Shown here in pieces: positions 25,427 to 34,059 of a stretch of DNA of 53,718 bases. The notes under the pieces were generated by a model, which was not told where the DNA came from, made no database searches, and worked only from the letters and a program-made list of their open reading frames with translations. A program made the position numbers and the translations under genes. Each line of letters opens with the position of its first letter. The first letter of the stretch is position 1. The stretch spans positions 1 through 53,718 of the forward strand of contig JABHZL010000054.1 of the NCBI GenBank assembly GCA_018656645.1. The letters run 5' to 3'. This stretch comes from Phycisphaerae bacterium (GTDB taxonomy: Bacteria; Planctomycetota; Phycisphaerae; Phycisphaerales; SM1A02).

Positions 25427-26989
25427 TCAGAATCCAACTGCTTGACCATCTCGACGTTGGTCACTTGCTCCTACTAAACCATCTCGTAATCGATATACCG
25501 TTTGACCACCACCAAATGCAACGGTGTGTTCCTTAGCAATTTCAAGTACATGCCCTCGCTCTCGTAAACCTGCGTACACTTCTTCAGGAAAACCTTGCTC
25601 AATCGCAACTTTCCTGCCCCCGAGCAATTTCCATCTCGGTGCATCTAATGCAGCTTGTGGATTTTGATTTGCAAAAAGTATTCGACATGTCACTTGCAAG
25701 TGGCCTTGTGGCTGCATTGGACCACCCATGACACCAAAAGCCATTCGAGGTCCGTCGTTGTCACAAAGCATCGCTGGAATAATTGTATGAAATGGACGCT
25801 TTGACGGACCGGCGCAATTTGGGTGATTTGGATTACTTGAAAAACCAAGACCTCTATTTTGCAAAGCGATGCCTGTGTTTGGAACCACGATTCCACTTCC
25901 AAAACCTTCAAAGTTACTTTGAATAAATGAAACAAGCCTGCCGCTTGCATCCCCTGCAGCTAAATATACCGTTGAACTATATCGAGGTAGTGTTGTTTGG
26001 TCACAATCACTTGCAGTTTCAGAAATAGTAGCAGCATGCTGTTTAAGCCTCTCAACTTCTAATAAATCTTCGCAAGTTCCAGAGATCTCAGGATCAGCGA
26101 CAAACGCATGAGCATCTGCAAAGGCGCGTTTCATCGATTCAATTTGTAGATGTAGTGTGTCAGAAGTATCACAAGAAAGGTCTTTGTCTAACAACTGCAA
26201 TATCCCAATAGCAATTAACGCAGCAATTCCTTGCCCATTTGGAGGGAGTTCGTAGAGTGTGTGTTCACCACAATGTACTCCAATTGGATCAACCCATTCA
26301 CAGTTGTGTGAGGCGAGATCGTCAGAACGAAGAAAACCTCCTTCATGCAATGCGGCATCGTGCATGCACTTCGCTAATCGACCGCAGTAAAAGGATTCTC
26401 CGCGTGTGTCAGCAATTTCCTGCAAGGTCTGTCCATGATCAGGAAGCGTGACTAGATCGCCAACAGAGGGAGGAATACCGTTGGTTGTAAAAGTTTCTTG
26501 CCACGAAGTAAAACCTTTGTATCTCGTAACACCCCTTGCCCACCCTGCCGCCGTTTGCCTTGAAACATGAAATCCATCGTTTGCGTATTTCAAAGCGGGT
26601 TCAAAAAGTGTTTTGAAGTCAAGGGCACCGAATTTTTCAGAAAGTGCAACCCATCCAGAAACTGCCCCAGGAGTTGTAACTGGGGACCATCCTGTGGATG
26701 TAATTTCTCCACCGTTACACAAGGCTGGTGATTTTCCAGAAGCATTCAATCCATGCAAGCCATTTTGATCACCAACAATCGCAAAAGCATCTGATCCAAT
26801 TCCATTTGCACATGGTTCAACCACAGTTAATGCAATTGCACCAGCAATCGCTGCGTCAACCGCGTTACCGCCTCGGCGTAGCATTTCTAGCCCAGCCTGC
26901 GCAGCGAGTGGCTGTGAAGTTGCAACTACATTGTTTGCAATGACTGCTTCTCTGCGGGAAGGATAAGGTAATGACCAATCAAAACTCAT
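25427..26989 (-). CDS. Gamma-glutamyltransferase family protein, no signal peptide
   Basis: Ntn-hydrolase of the gamma-glutamyltranspeptidase family, 520 residues. The precursor normally cleaves itself before a Thr that becomes the nucleophile; here Thr340 in YSSTVYLAAGDASG aligns with it. N-terminal VATSQPLAAQAGLEMLRRGGNAVDAA is the family opening, NGIGSDAFAIV follows, and the C-terminal MGGPMQPQGHLQ is also conserved. No signal peptide precedes it, so unlike the classical periplasmic enzyme it should be cytosolic (compare YwrD-like proteins). It overlaps mnmA by ATGA and so is in an operon with it. Confidence 0.88.
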   Translation of the reverse strand: MSFDWSLPYPSRREAVIANNVVATSQPLAAQAGLEMLRRGGNAVDAAIAGAIALTVVEPCANGIGSDAFAIVGDQNGLHGLNASGKSPALCNGGEITSTGWSPVTTPGAVSGWVALSEKFGALDFKTLFEPALKYANDGFHVSRQTAAGWARGVTRYKGFTSWQETFTTNGIPPSVGDLVTLPDHGQTLQEIADTRGESFYCGRLAKCMHDAALHEGGFLRSDDLASHNCEWVDPIGVHCGEHTLYELPPNGQGIAALIAIGILQLLDKDLSCDTSDTLHLQIESMKRAFADAHAFVADPEISGTCEDLLEVERLKQHAATISETASDCDQTTLPRYSSTVYLAAGDASGRLVSFIQSNFEGFGSGIVVPNTGIALQNRGLGFSSNPNHPNCAGPSKRPFHTIIPAMLCDNDGPRMAFGVMGGPMQPQGHLQVTCRILFANQNPQAALDAPRWKLLGGRKVAIEQGFPEEVYAGLRERGHVLEIAKEHTVAFGGGQTVYRLRDGLVGASDQRRDGQAVGF

Positions 26990-28074
26990 GAGACTTTTTC
27001 AATCCATCCGCCGACAATTACTTTACTTCCTTGGTAACAGACGACGGCTTGCCCTGGAGCACCTCCACGTTGTGGTGCGTCAAATACAACTTCGATTCTC
27101 ATATCAGTCACTCTGACTTTTGCTGGGGCATCTTTAGAGTTGTAACGAATTTGAGCGGTACAGCGCATCCAATCTGTTGGCTTCTCAATAAGCCAATTCG
27201 CATCTTTTGCATACACGACGTTGCAATTAAGTTGTTCCTCACCGCCAATTGTCACAGTGTTGAGATCTGGATCTTTTGCAACAACATAGACTGGTTTGCT
27301 CATTGCAATGCCTAGCCCACGCCTCTGACCAATTGTATATTTTTGGTGACCTTTGTGCGTTCCTACAACATTTCCTTCAGTATCAAACACTTCTCCACAT
27401 TGCATACTTCCTGGAGTTCGTTTTGCAATTATGTTTGCATAATTATCATCAGGAACAAAACAAATGTCTTGAGAATCTGGTTTGTTTGCAACAGGCAAGT
27501 CAAATTCTAATGCAAGCTTGCGTACATCATCTTTTTGAAGATGCCCAATTGGCAATAGCATTTCTGCTAGCCGTTCTCGAGTTGCACCAAATAAAACGTA
27601 ACTTTGATCTTTTGAATCATCTGCACCTCTGTGTAATTCCGCCCCTGTAGTCGTATGTAACACTTGTGCGTGATGTCCAGAGGCTACAAACTCAGCACCA
27701 ATAGTTTTTGCGTACTGATGCAGTCGGCCAAATTTCAGCCAGTCATTACATCGAACACAAGGATTTGGTGTTCTTCCAGCATTGTATTCATCAACAAAAT
27801 AATCAATGATGCGTCCAAAATCATCTTTGAAATCAAGGGCGTAAAATGTTGCGCCAAGTTTCGCGCAAACATGTCGTGCATCATGCGCATCATTGATAGA
27901 ACAACACCCTTTGTGTTTTATTTCAAGTTGTTGCTCTTGATCCGAAGAGAGTTCTTCTCCAACATTTCCCAATCGCATAAAGCACCCAACAACTTCGTGC
28001 CCCTCCTGCTGCAGGAGTGCTGCTGCAACTGAAGAGTCTACCCCACCAGACATTGCCATCAGAACTTTTGCCAT
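26986..28074 (-). CDS. mnmA: tRNA-specific 2-thiouridylase
   Basis: Makes s2U34 in tRNA for Lys, Glu and Gln using ATP and a relayed sulfur; 362 residues. P-loop AMSGGVDSSVAAALL is at residues 7-21, the first catalytic cysteine is in NPCVRCNDWLKFG (about 101-113), ASGHHAQ and KDQSYVLFG follow, and the second catalytic Cys is in DSQDICFVPDD. About 20 extra residues, including KGCCSIND, lie near 50-60. TAAAAT ends 6 nt before ATG, so it is predicted leaderless. It shares a 47-bp divergent spacer with the RNase HII-like gene, and ggt is its downstream operon partner. Confidence 0.96.
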   Translation of the reverse strand: MAKVLMAMSGGVDSSVAAALLQQEGHEVVGCFMRLGNVGEELSSDQEQQLEIKHKGCCSINDAHDARHVCAKLGATFYALDFKDDFGRIIDYFVDEYNAGRTPNPCVRCNDWLKFGRLHQYAKTIGAEFVASGHHAQVLHTTTGAELHRGADDSKDQSYVLFGATRERLAEMLLPIGHLQKDDVRKLALEFDLPVANKPDSQDICFVPDDNYANIIAKRTPGSMQCGEVFDTEGNVVGTHKGHQKYTIGQRRGLGIAMSKPVYVVAKDPDLNTVTIGGEEQLNCNVVYAKDANWLIEKPTDWMRCTAQIRYNSKDAPAKVRVTDMRIEVVFDAPQRGGAPGQAVVCYQGSKVIVGGWIEKVS

Positions 28075-28080
28075 TTTAGT

Positions 28081-28086
28081 ATTTTA
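28081..28086 (-). promoter_or_regulatory. -10 box of mnmA, leaderless type
   Basis: Minus-strand TAAAAT followed by six bases (ACTAAA) and ATG at 28074. No Shine-Dalgarno. It faces the rnhB promoter in a 47-bp spacer. Confidence 0.6.
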
Positions 28087-28108
28087 GCCTTAAATTGCTT
28101 TGTACCGC

Positions 28109-28114
28109 TATCAT
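28109..28114 (+). promoter_or_regulatory. -10 box of the rnhB-like gene, leaderless type
   Basis: TATCAT ends 7 nt before ATG 28122. No Shine-Dalgarno. The -35 zone of this promoter overlaps the mnmA promoter on the other strand. Confidence 0.55.
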
Positions 28115-28121
28115 TCACGAT

Positions 28122-29084
28122 ATGTTGGTGTATGCAGGTATTGATGAAGCGGGATATGGTCCGATGTTCGGCCCACTTTGCGTTGGCGCATCAGTAATGG
28201 TTCTGGAAAATTACGACCCCTCTCAAGGTGAACCTGACCTTTGGGAAATTCTGGGCGATGCAATTTGCAAAAAAAGAAGTGACCGTCGCAAACGAATTGC
28301 GGTCAATGATTCAAAAAAACTCAAATCCAGTTCAACTCCGAAAGGATTAAAGCATTTAGAACGAGGCGTTTTGTCTTTTTTGAGTACCACAGGCCAAGCA
28401 ACTCCAAAGGTAGATAGTGAATTTTTTGACGCCATTCATGGCACACTTAAACAAAATCCTTGGACAACATTACAAACAAATTTGCCCCTTGCAGTAGACC
28501 CCGATTCGTTGCTAATAGACATTGCTTGCCTTGCACGTGATTTACTAAAATCAAATGTTCGTTGTGATTTGTTATTGTGCAAAGCAATTGATGTAGAGGA
28601 TTACAATTCTCGCACCAATTTAGCATCTAAAGCTACACTTAATTTTGCGACTGCCATGCAACTTGTAGAATCGATTGCAACAAAATTTCCAACTGAACAC
28701 CCTCGAATCATGATCGACCGCCACGGTGGTCGCATTCGCTACCGTCAAGATTTACAGCAAGCGTGGCCAGAAGCAAAAATTCAAATACTTGTTGAAAATA
28801 ATGAGATGAGCCGCTACCGGCTTGATATCGATGGACGAAAAGTCACCATGACATTTGCTTCAAAGAGTGATGAAAAACATATGCCAGTCGCCCTTGCCTC
28901 TATGGTTGCGAAATTCACCCGCGAACTCCACATGCTTCGATTCAATAAATATTTCGCTACGCTTGTCCCTGATATCAAGCCAACAGCGGGATATGTCCAA
29001 GATGGCCGTCGATTTCTCAAAGAAATCGAACCGATCCTCGCAGAAAACAACCTCGCTCGCAAATCACTCATCCGCAATTCGTAA
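28122..29084 (+). CDS. RNase HII-like protein with altered signature
   Basis: Member of the RNase H fold closest to RNase HII/HIII, 320 residues. The opening YAGIDEAGYGPMFGPLCVGA matches the HII start IDEAGRGP, with Asp8 and Glu9. Further parts are VNDSKKLKSSS, MIDRHGGRIRYRQDL near 200 (third acidic residue) and the C-terminal ALASMVAKFTRELHMLRFN, which matches the ASIVAKVTRD helix. The junction-sensing Arg (GRG in HII, Lys in HIII) is Tyr12 here. A typical HII is about 200 residues, and the extra 100 or so residues are in the middle (about 90-190). Ribonuclease activity is therefore uncertain. ATG 28122 is chosen over upstream TTG 28095 by its TATCAT box and the fold. Confidence 0.7.
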   Translation: MLVYAGIDEAGYGPMFGPLCVGASVMVLENYDPSQGEPDLWEILGDAICKKRSDRRKRIAVNDSKKLKSSSTPKGLKHLERGVLSFLSTTGQATPKVDSEFFDAIHGTLKQNPWTTLQTNLPLAVDPDSLLIDIACLARDLLKSNVRCDLLLCKAIDVEDYNSRTNLASKATLNFATAMQLVESIATKFPTEHPRIMIDRHGGRIRYRQDLQQAWPEAKIQILVENNEMSRYRLDIDGRKVTMTFASKSDEKHMPVALASMVAKFTRELHMLRFNKYFATLVPDIKPTAGYVQDGRRFLKEIEPILAENNLARKSLIRNS

Positions 29085-29200
29085 CACCGATCTGCCAAGA
29101 AATATCCTCCTTACTACACTTCAGCAACCATCACCTTTTGCATATTAGGTACACTTTTTCGCTAAATATGGACGTTTGAAGTAAAAATGCAAAAAAGATG

Positions 29201-29228
29201 TTGACGAAGGATTTTGTATTGATACAAT
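29201..29228 (+). promoter_or_regulatory. fusA promoter
   Basis: TTGACG (29201-29206), 16 bp, TACAAT (29223-29228): the best sigma-70-type promoter in the window. Transcription from about 29235 would give a leader of almost 300 nt before fusA. Confidence 0.75.
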
Positions 29229-29234
29229 GTGGGG

Positions 29235-29532
29235 CTTGCCACTGTTTTTGACGATCGGCGTCAATTTTAAGTTGGCTCAATTGGGCGTTTCAGCGGAAAA
29301 GGAGATTTACCGTTGCAAGAAGATGACGAAGAAGACGCCCGGCTGCATTAACGGCTTTCCCAAATGGGAAGTAACCCGAATGTGAGTCGGGTCAAATGTG
29401 AATATTTAGTGCAGCCAATCATTCGATTGGTGAAGAAATTAAAAAACAGAAATCAAGTCGCCTTTGGTAGGCGATCATTGTTATTGAAAAGAAACGCTAC
29501 CGTTCATTGTTGTAGCAAAAAGGTGAATTACC
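29235..29532 (+). ncRNA. Hairpin-rich 5' leader of fusA (candidate structured RNA)
   Basis: This 298-nt stretch, without a large gene, has five perfect hairpins in order: TTGACG/CGTCAA (29248-29264), TTCCC/GGGAA (29357-29370), ACCCGA/TCGGGT (29374-29392), CCAATC/GATTGG (29415-29430) and TCGCCT/AGGCGA (29458-29474); a GCTC/GGGC stem at 29275-29286 is imperfect. It starts at a strong promoter and ends with AAGGTG before the fusA ATG. I do not recognise a known RNA family. A cis-regulatory leader controlling EF-G is the simplest idea; a stand-alone small RNA is the alternative, although no terminator is visible. Confidence 0.5.
29313..29351 (+). CDS. Possible acidic leader peptide (12 aa)
   Basis: TTG start with AAGGAG (29299-29304) eight bases upstream, encoding MQEDDEEDARLH and a TAA. 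It lies inside the fusA leader. Seven of its first eleven residues are D or E. Such a short frame can arise by chance, but the ribosome-binding site is one of the best in the window. A 20-codon ATG frame (29325-29387) overlaps it in another frame and has weaker support. Confidence 0.25.
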   Translation: MQEDDEEDARLH

Positions 29533-31644
29533 ATGGCTTTAGATCTAAACAAAGTAAGAAATATCGGCATTTGTGCCCACATCGATGCTGGCAAGACAAC
29601 AGTAACCGAACGCGTGTTGTATTACACAGGCAAAAGTTACAAAATCGGTGAAGTACACGAAGGTACCGCAACAATGGACTTCCTTGAGGAAGAACAAGAA
29701 CGTGGCATCACTATCCAATCTGCTGCGACAACTTGTCCATGGGAATTTGATGGCGACACCTACACAATCAATCTGATCGATACTCCCGGCCACGTAGATT
29801 TCACTATTGAAGTTGAACGATCAATGCGTGTCCTTGACGGTGCAGTTGCAGTCTTCGATGCAAAAGAAGGCGTTGAAGCACAATCCGAAACGGTTTGGCG
29901 CCAAGCAGATCGCTACAACGCCCCCCGCCTATGCCTCATCAACAAGATGGATAAAATTGGTGCTGACTTTGAATTCAGCTACAACACTGTCCGTGAACGC
30001 CTAGGCGCAAATGCCGTCGCTGTACAACTTCCAATCGGTGCTGGCGATACATTCGAGGGCATCATTGACCTCATTGAAATGAAAGCCTACTACTTTGACA
30101 GTAGTGAAATGGGTGCAGTTGTAGAACAACGAGAAATTCCAGACGACATGCGAGAAATGGCTGAACTCTGGAAGCATGACATCGTTGAAAGAATCGCTGA
30201 ACTTGATGATGAACTCACCGAACTCTACATTGAAGATGAAGCTGCAATCACACCTGATCAACTCAAGGCTGCACTCCGTCGTGCAACCCTTGAAATGCGG
30301 GCTTTCCCAACATTCTGTGGCTCAGCACTCAAAAACATTGGTGTGCAACGCGTTCTCAATGGCGTCATTGAATATCTTCCAAATCCAACTGAAGTTCCAG
30401 ATGTTCAGGGTACAAATCCAAAAGATGAAAGTGAAAAACTAACTCGTTCACATAACGATGACGCTCCTTTCTCAGGTCTTGTATTCAAAGTAGTCAACGA
30501 TTCACATGGTGACCTCACTTATGTTCGTGTTTATTCTGGCCGTCTTGAAAAAGGTAGTCGTGTGCTGAATCCAGTGAATGGTCGAAAAGAAAATGTTTCA
30601 CGAATTTACGAAATGCATGCGAAAGATCGCCAAGCACTTGACTTTGCTCCTGCAGGAACAATTGTTGCTGTTATTGGTCTGAAAAACTCTGGCACTGGTG
30701 ACACACTTTGTGACGTTAACAATCCAATTGTGCTTGAACGAATGCACTTCCCTGACCCAGTGATTTCAATGTCAATTGAGCCAATTACAAATGACGACAA
30801 GAAAAAACTTGGCGAAGCGCTCACTACTATCACACGCGAAGACCCTTCTTTCCGTGCACGATATAACGATGAGACTGGCGAAACTATTATTTCGGGCATG
30901 GGTGAACTTCATTTAGAAATCGTGAAAAACAAACTCACACGTGATCTCAAAATCGGCGTGAACGTTGGTACACCTCGTGTAAGTTATCGAGAAACAATTA
31001 CTGCTGTTGCTGAAAATGTTCGTGGCAAATTTGTCAAACAATCTGGTGGTCGTGGTCAATTTGGTGACGTTGTTCTCAACGCACGCCCAATGACAGAAGC
31101 AGAAGCAAAAGAACAAGAACTCAACATGAAAAATGGTGTCGTCTTTGTTGACAAGATCAGCCATGGTTCAATTCCACGTGAATACATTTCTTCGGTTGAA
31201 GCAGGTGTCCGGGCAGCAACTGCTTCTGGCATTCTTGGTGGGTACCCACTTGTGAATGTTTGTATTGAACTGATCGATGGTTCGTATCATGAGGTTGACT
31301 CAAGTCAAGTTGCTTTTGAACAAGCTGGTGCTCTGGGTTGCCGTCAAGCATGCACGCAAGCAAAACTTGCGCTTCTTGAACCAATTATGAAAGTAATAAT
31401 TACGACTCCAGATGAATTCTTTGGCTCAGTCAGTGGCGACCTTGCTAGTAGACGTGGTCAGATCAACGACTCTGAAGTTCGCGGCGTCGTTCGAATCATC
31501 AATGCTGAAGTTCCACTTTCAGAAATGTTTGGTTACACAACCGTCTTGCGTGGTATGACGCAAGGTCGCGCTTCCTCCACAATGGAACCATCCGAATATA
31601 AACTCATGCCAGAAGGTCTCAAAAAGGAAGTTTTGGCTTCGTAA
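29533..31644 (+). CDS. fusA: Elongation factor G
   Basis: Ribosomal translocase GTPase, 703 residues, full family length. G1 is AHIDAGKTT (15-23), switch [11 protein letters not shown] near 86, NKMD near 141 and the [11 protein letters not shown] segment in domain III near 455; domains IV and V follow to ending [16 protein letters not shown]. It keeps all GTP-binding elements. AAGGTG lies just before the ATG. It is not next to rpsL, rpsG or tuf as in the ancestral str operon; its neighbours are the RNase HII-like gene and ribD, and it has its own promoter and a long leader. Confidence 0.97.
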   Translation: MALDLNKVRNIGICAHIDAGKTTVTERVLYYTGKSYKIGEVHEGTATMDFLEEEQERGITIQSAATTCPWEFDGDTYTINLIDTPGHVDFTIEVERSMRVLDGAVAVFDAKEGVEAQSETVWRQADRYNAPRLCLINKMDKIGADFEFSYNTVRERLGANAVAVQLPIGAGDTFEGIIDLIEMKAYYFDSSEMGAVVEQREIPDDMREMAELWKHDIVERIAELDDELTELYIEDEAAITPDQLKAALRRATLEMRAFPTFCGSALKNIGVQRVLNGVIEYLPNPTEVPDVQGTNPKDESEKLTRSHNDDAPFSGLVFKVVNDSHGDLTYVRVYSGRLEKGSRVLNPVNGRKENVSRIYEMHAKDRQALDFAPAGTIVAVIGLKNSGTGDTLCDVNNPIVLERMHFPDPVISMSIEPITNDDKKKLGEALTTITREDPSFRARYNDETGETIISGMGELHLEIVKNKLTRDLKIGVNVGTPRVSYRETITAVAENVRGKFVKQSGGRGQFGDVVLNARPMTEAEAKEQELNMKNGVVFVDKISHGSIPREYISSVEAGVRAATASGILGGYPLVNVCIELIDGSYHEVDSSQVAFEQAGALGCRQACTQAKLALLEPIMKVIITTPDEFFGSVSGDLASRRGQINDSEVRGVVRIINAEVPLSEMFGYTTVLRGMTQGRASSTMEPSEYKLMPEGLKKEVLAS

Positions 31645-31674
31645 CGCTCAAAGTAGCGTACTATATCTAGGCAC

Positions 31675-32739
31675 ATGCCTAAAATAATTTCAGATTTTAT
31701 GCTCCATGCCCGTGAACTTGCTGTTCGCGGGCATGGTTTCGTTGAGCCCAACCCAATGGTTGGTTGCGTCCTTGTAAACGACCAAAATAAAATAGTTGGT
31801 ACTGGATATCACGAAAAGTGTGGTGAAGCACACGCAGAAATCAACGCACTAAACGCAGCAGGCCCACTTGCAAAAGGTGCAACCGCGTACGTCACGCTTG
31901 AACCATGCAACCATCAAGGCAAAACTGGTCCATGTGCCCAAGCACTTATTGATGCAGGAATTTCTAAAGTTGTGATCGGTTGTGCAGATCCAAACCTAGA
32001 AGCAGCTGGTGGCGGGACATACCTTGCAACCAACGGCGTCGAAGTCGTTTATATAGATGATGAACTGTGTAAAACAATACTTGCACCGTTCCTTCATAGA
32101 ATAAGGACTGGATTTCCATGGGTCATCTGTAAATGGGCACAAACTGCTGATGGGTACATCGAAACCCCCGAAGGAGAAGACCCTTGGATCAGTTGCGAAG
32201 GAAGTCAACAGTTGGTGCACGAAGAACGGGGCCGAGTTGATGCAATTATTGTTGGTATTGGAACAGTTGTTGCAGATAACCCTAGTCTTACAGTACGAAA
32301 TGCAGAAGCACATCGGACACCTCTCCGAGTCATCGTTGATCCCACACTTAGGCTACCGCACAATTCGACTGTACTTGACGGAGAAGTTCCAACACTCATA
32401 GCACATGGGAAAAATGTGGACAAAACAGCGTTTACAAACTATCCCGTTTCTTTTTTAGAGTTGCCAGAAGTAGATGGATCTCTCGACCTTCGCCCTCTTC
32501 TAACACATTTGGTCAATAAATATGATGCAACAAATGTCATCGTTGAAGGCGGTAAAACATTGTTTGAGCATATCTTCAATCAGCAACTTGCCAACGAGCT
32601 CTGGATCTTTACCTCACAAAGAACAATTGGCAATGAGAATCTTAAAAACATGACGCAACTGTTTAACGCATGGGATTGCATCCTTGAAAACAAGCAACCT
32701 TGCGGGAACGATTTGGTTTGTCGATACCACGTGAAATAA
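31675..32739 (+). CDS. ribD: Bifunctional riboflavin biosynthesis protein RibD
   Basis: Deaminates and then reduces the pyrimidine intermediate of riboflavin synthesis; 354 residues. The deaminase zinc site is His53-Ala-Glu55 (GEAHAEINAL) with Cys78 and Cys87 in EPCNHQGKTGPCAQA. The reductase half, from about 150, shows VDAIIVGIGTVVADNPSLTVR and the C-terminal IVEGGKTLFEHIF. ATG start 30 bp after fusA; a TATATC/TACTAT -10-like cluster (31659-31667) lies between, so it may have its own promoter. The rest of the rib genes are not in the window. Convergent with the DUF4340 gene, 12 bp apart. Confidence 0.95.
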   Translation: MPKIISDFMLHARELAVRGHGFVEPNPMVGCVLVNDQNKIVGTGYHEKCGEAHAEINALNAAGPLAKGATAYVTLEPCNHQGKTGPCAQALIDAGISKVVIGCADPNLEAAGGGTYLATNGVEVVYIDDELCKTILAPFLHRIRTGFPWVICKWAQTADGYIETPEGEDPWISCEGSQQLVHEERGRVDAIIVGIGTVVADNPSLTVRNAEAHRTPLRVIVDPTLRLPHNSTVLDGEVPTLIAHGKNVDKTAFTNYPVSFLELPEVDGSLDLRPLLTHLVNKYDATNVIVEGGKTLFEHIFNQQLANELWIFTSQRTIGNENLKNMTQLFNAWDCILENKQPCGNDLVCRYHVK

Positions 32740-32751
32740 ATTGACCGCGCG

Positions 32752-34059
32752 TCAGTTTATTTGTGTAAACGGAACAAGCACTTCGCCAGCATCTGCAGGA
32801 TGAAGGCGCAATACATTTTCGCCGTTGTCTAAAATCCACGAACCGTCTTCCTGCTTTGCAACACGTACCGTGTCCATTGGCATACGATCGTAGCCTTCTA
32901 AGGTGATTGTTGCTACTTGTAACTTTCGAGGGTATGGACCAATTGCAACTGATACTGGATGCGATTCGAGAATCCATAAAAGTAATGCTCGCACATCCTC
33001 TTGTTCAATAACTTTATCGCCGCGTGTTTCATCAACCCAAGTTTCTAATTCTCGGCGTAAGATTGTGTCCTTATCCTTGGACGCAATGCGAATTCTTTTT
33101 ATATCAAAAGGAGATACACCACTACCTGTTGGTGCAGCAATTATTTCAGCAGATGGAAATAATTGTGATAAATCATCCCAATGCATGCTAAAAACCATTG
33201 GCGTGTTTTCTAATTTGACATATCGATTCTGAGAACCAGCCGAAACTCGACCTCCAATAAGAATTGTTTGCGTATCGCCATTTGAATTTGTAATTGCAAG
33301 TGATGCTCGTGGAGAAAGAAGAGAAAACAACGCAAGGTCTTCAGGTTCATCGGCCACAAATGAACCAAGTTTCACAGACGCCAAACGTCCAATCCACTCT
33401 GTGAGTACATCCTTATGGACTCTAGCAGAAACTGGTTCTTGAATCATCCACTCCCCACTCAAACGACTCAGTGAAAGCACGTCGTCATCGATTTGTCTCT
33501 CAATGCTTTCTGCATCAACTGCAAGTTCTGGGAATAAACGTATATCTCGCCAATACCTATGGTCGGTGTCAAGAGCAAGGCGGTGTAACGATTGAGTAAC
33601 TGTCACTGGGTCCCCACCATCAACTGCAGCGTACGCTTTACCACCAAGAGTCATACGACCAAATGTAACCTTGATTGATTCATCGTCAGTAGCAAGTGTG
33701 AGGCTATTTGATTCTTCACCAAGACCTAGCGTTTCTTTTGTAACATTTCCTTCTACAACACCGAGTTGCAGCACACTTAATGCTCGATCGATTAAGTGCA
33801 GTATCGAATTTGTATCCATTCTGCATGTGAATGGATTCGTTTGCCACCAAACTCCATCTCTCCGTTCAAAAAGAAGTTCTTCGTCTCCCTTGTGCAATGT
33901 GATCTTTTTAACATCACTTTGTTCCACTAAACCTTGTGGTAACAACAAAGAAATTTCGTCTCGTTGATCAATGGTTTCTACAGAACGTTGCCACATCGAA
34001 AAGCCAGAAAGCAATAGTGCTAAGAGAACCAAAAACCAAACATGTACTGTGCGAATCAT
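32752..34059 (-). CDS. DUF4340 protein, accessory to Gld-type ABC transporter
   Basis: Membrane-anchored periplasmic protein of 435 residues. One N-terminal helix, VHVWFLVLLALLLSGFSMW, then repeated DUF4340-like segments: VKKITLHKGDEELLFERRDG, SVLQLGVVEGNVTKETLGLG and YRDIRLF-type blocks, with a similar repeat further on. No catalytic residues are seen. It is last in a three-gene operon with an ABC ATPase and a GldFG-like permease, the normal context of DUF4340 proteins. The frame extends 27 codons upstream; the ATG overlapping the permease stop (ATGA) with AGAGGAAAG before it is the start. Substrate of the transporter is unknown. Confidence 0.8.
   Translation of the reverse strand: MIRTVHVWFLVLLALLLSGFSMWQRSVETIDQRDEISLLLPQGLVEQSDVKKITLHKGDEELLFERRDGVWWQTNPFTCRMDTNSILHLIDRALSVLQLGVVEGNVTKETLGLGEESNSLTLATDDESIKVTFGRMTLGGKAYAAVDGGDPVTVTQSLHRLALDTDHRYWRDIRLFPELAVDAESIERQIDDDVLSLSRLSGEWMIQEPVSARVHKDVLTEWIGRLASVKLGSFVADEPEDLALFSLLSPRASLAITNSNGDTQTILIGGRVSAGSQNRYVKLENTPMVFSMHWDDLSQLFPSAEIIAAPTGSGVSPFDIKRIRIASKDKDTILRRELETWVDETRGDKVIEQEDVRALLLWILESHPVSVAIGPYPRKLQVATITLEGYDRMPMDTVRVAKQEDGSWILDNGENVLRLHPADAGEVLVPFTQIN

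Noticed and set aside
29235-29532. fusA leader as tmRNA, RNase P RNA or SRP RNA
   Set aside because: None of the conserved cores that I know (tmRNA tRNA-like ends, GAGGAAAGUCC of RNase P, the SRP GGAA-type apical loop context) is present.
29364-29651. 95-codon open frame running into fusA
   Set aside because: It overlaps the certain start of EF-G in another frame and covers the hairpins of the leader; composition is unlike a protein.
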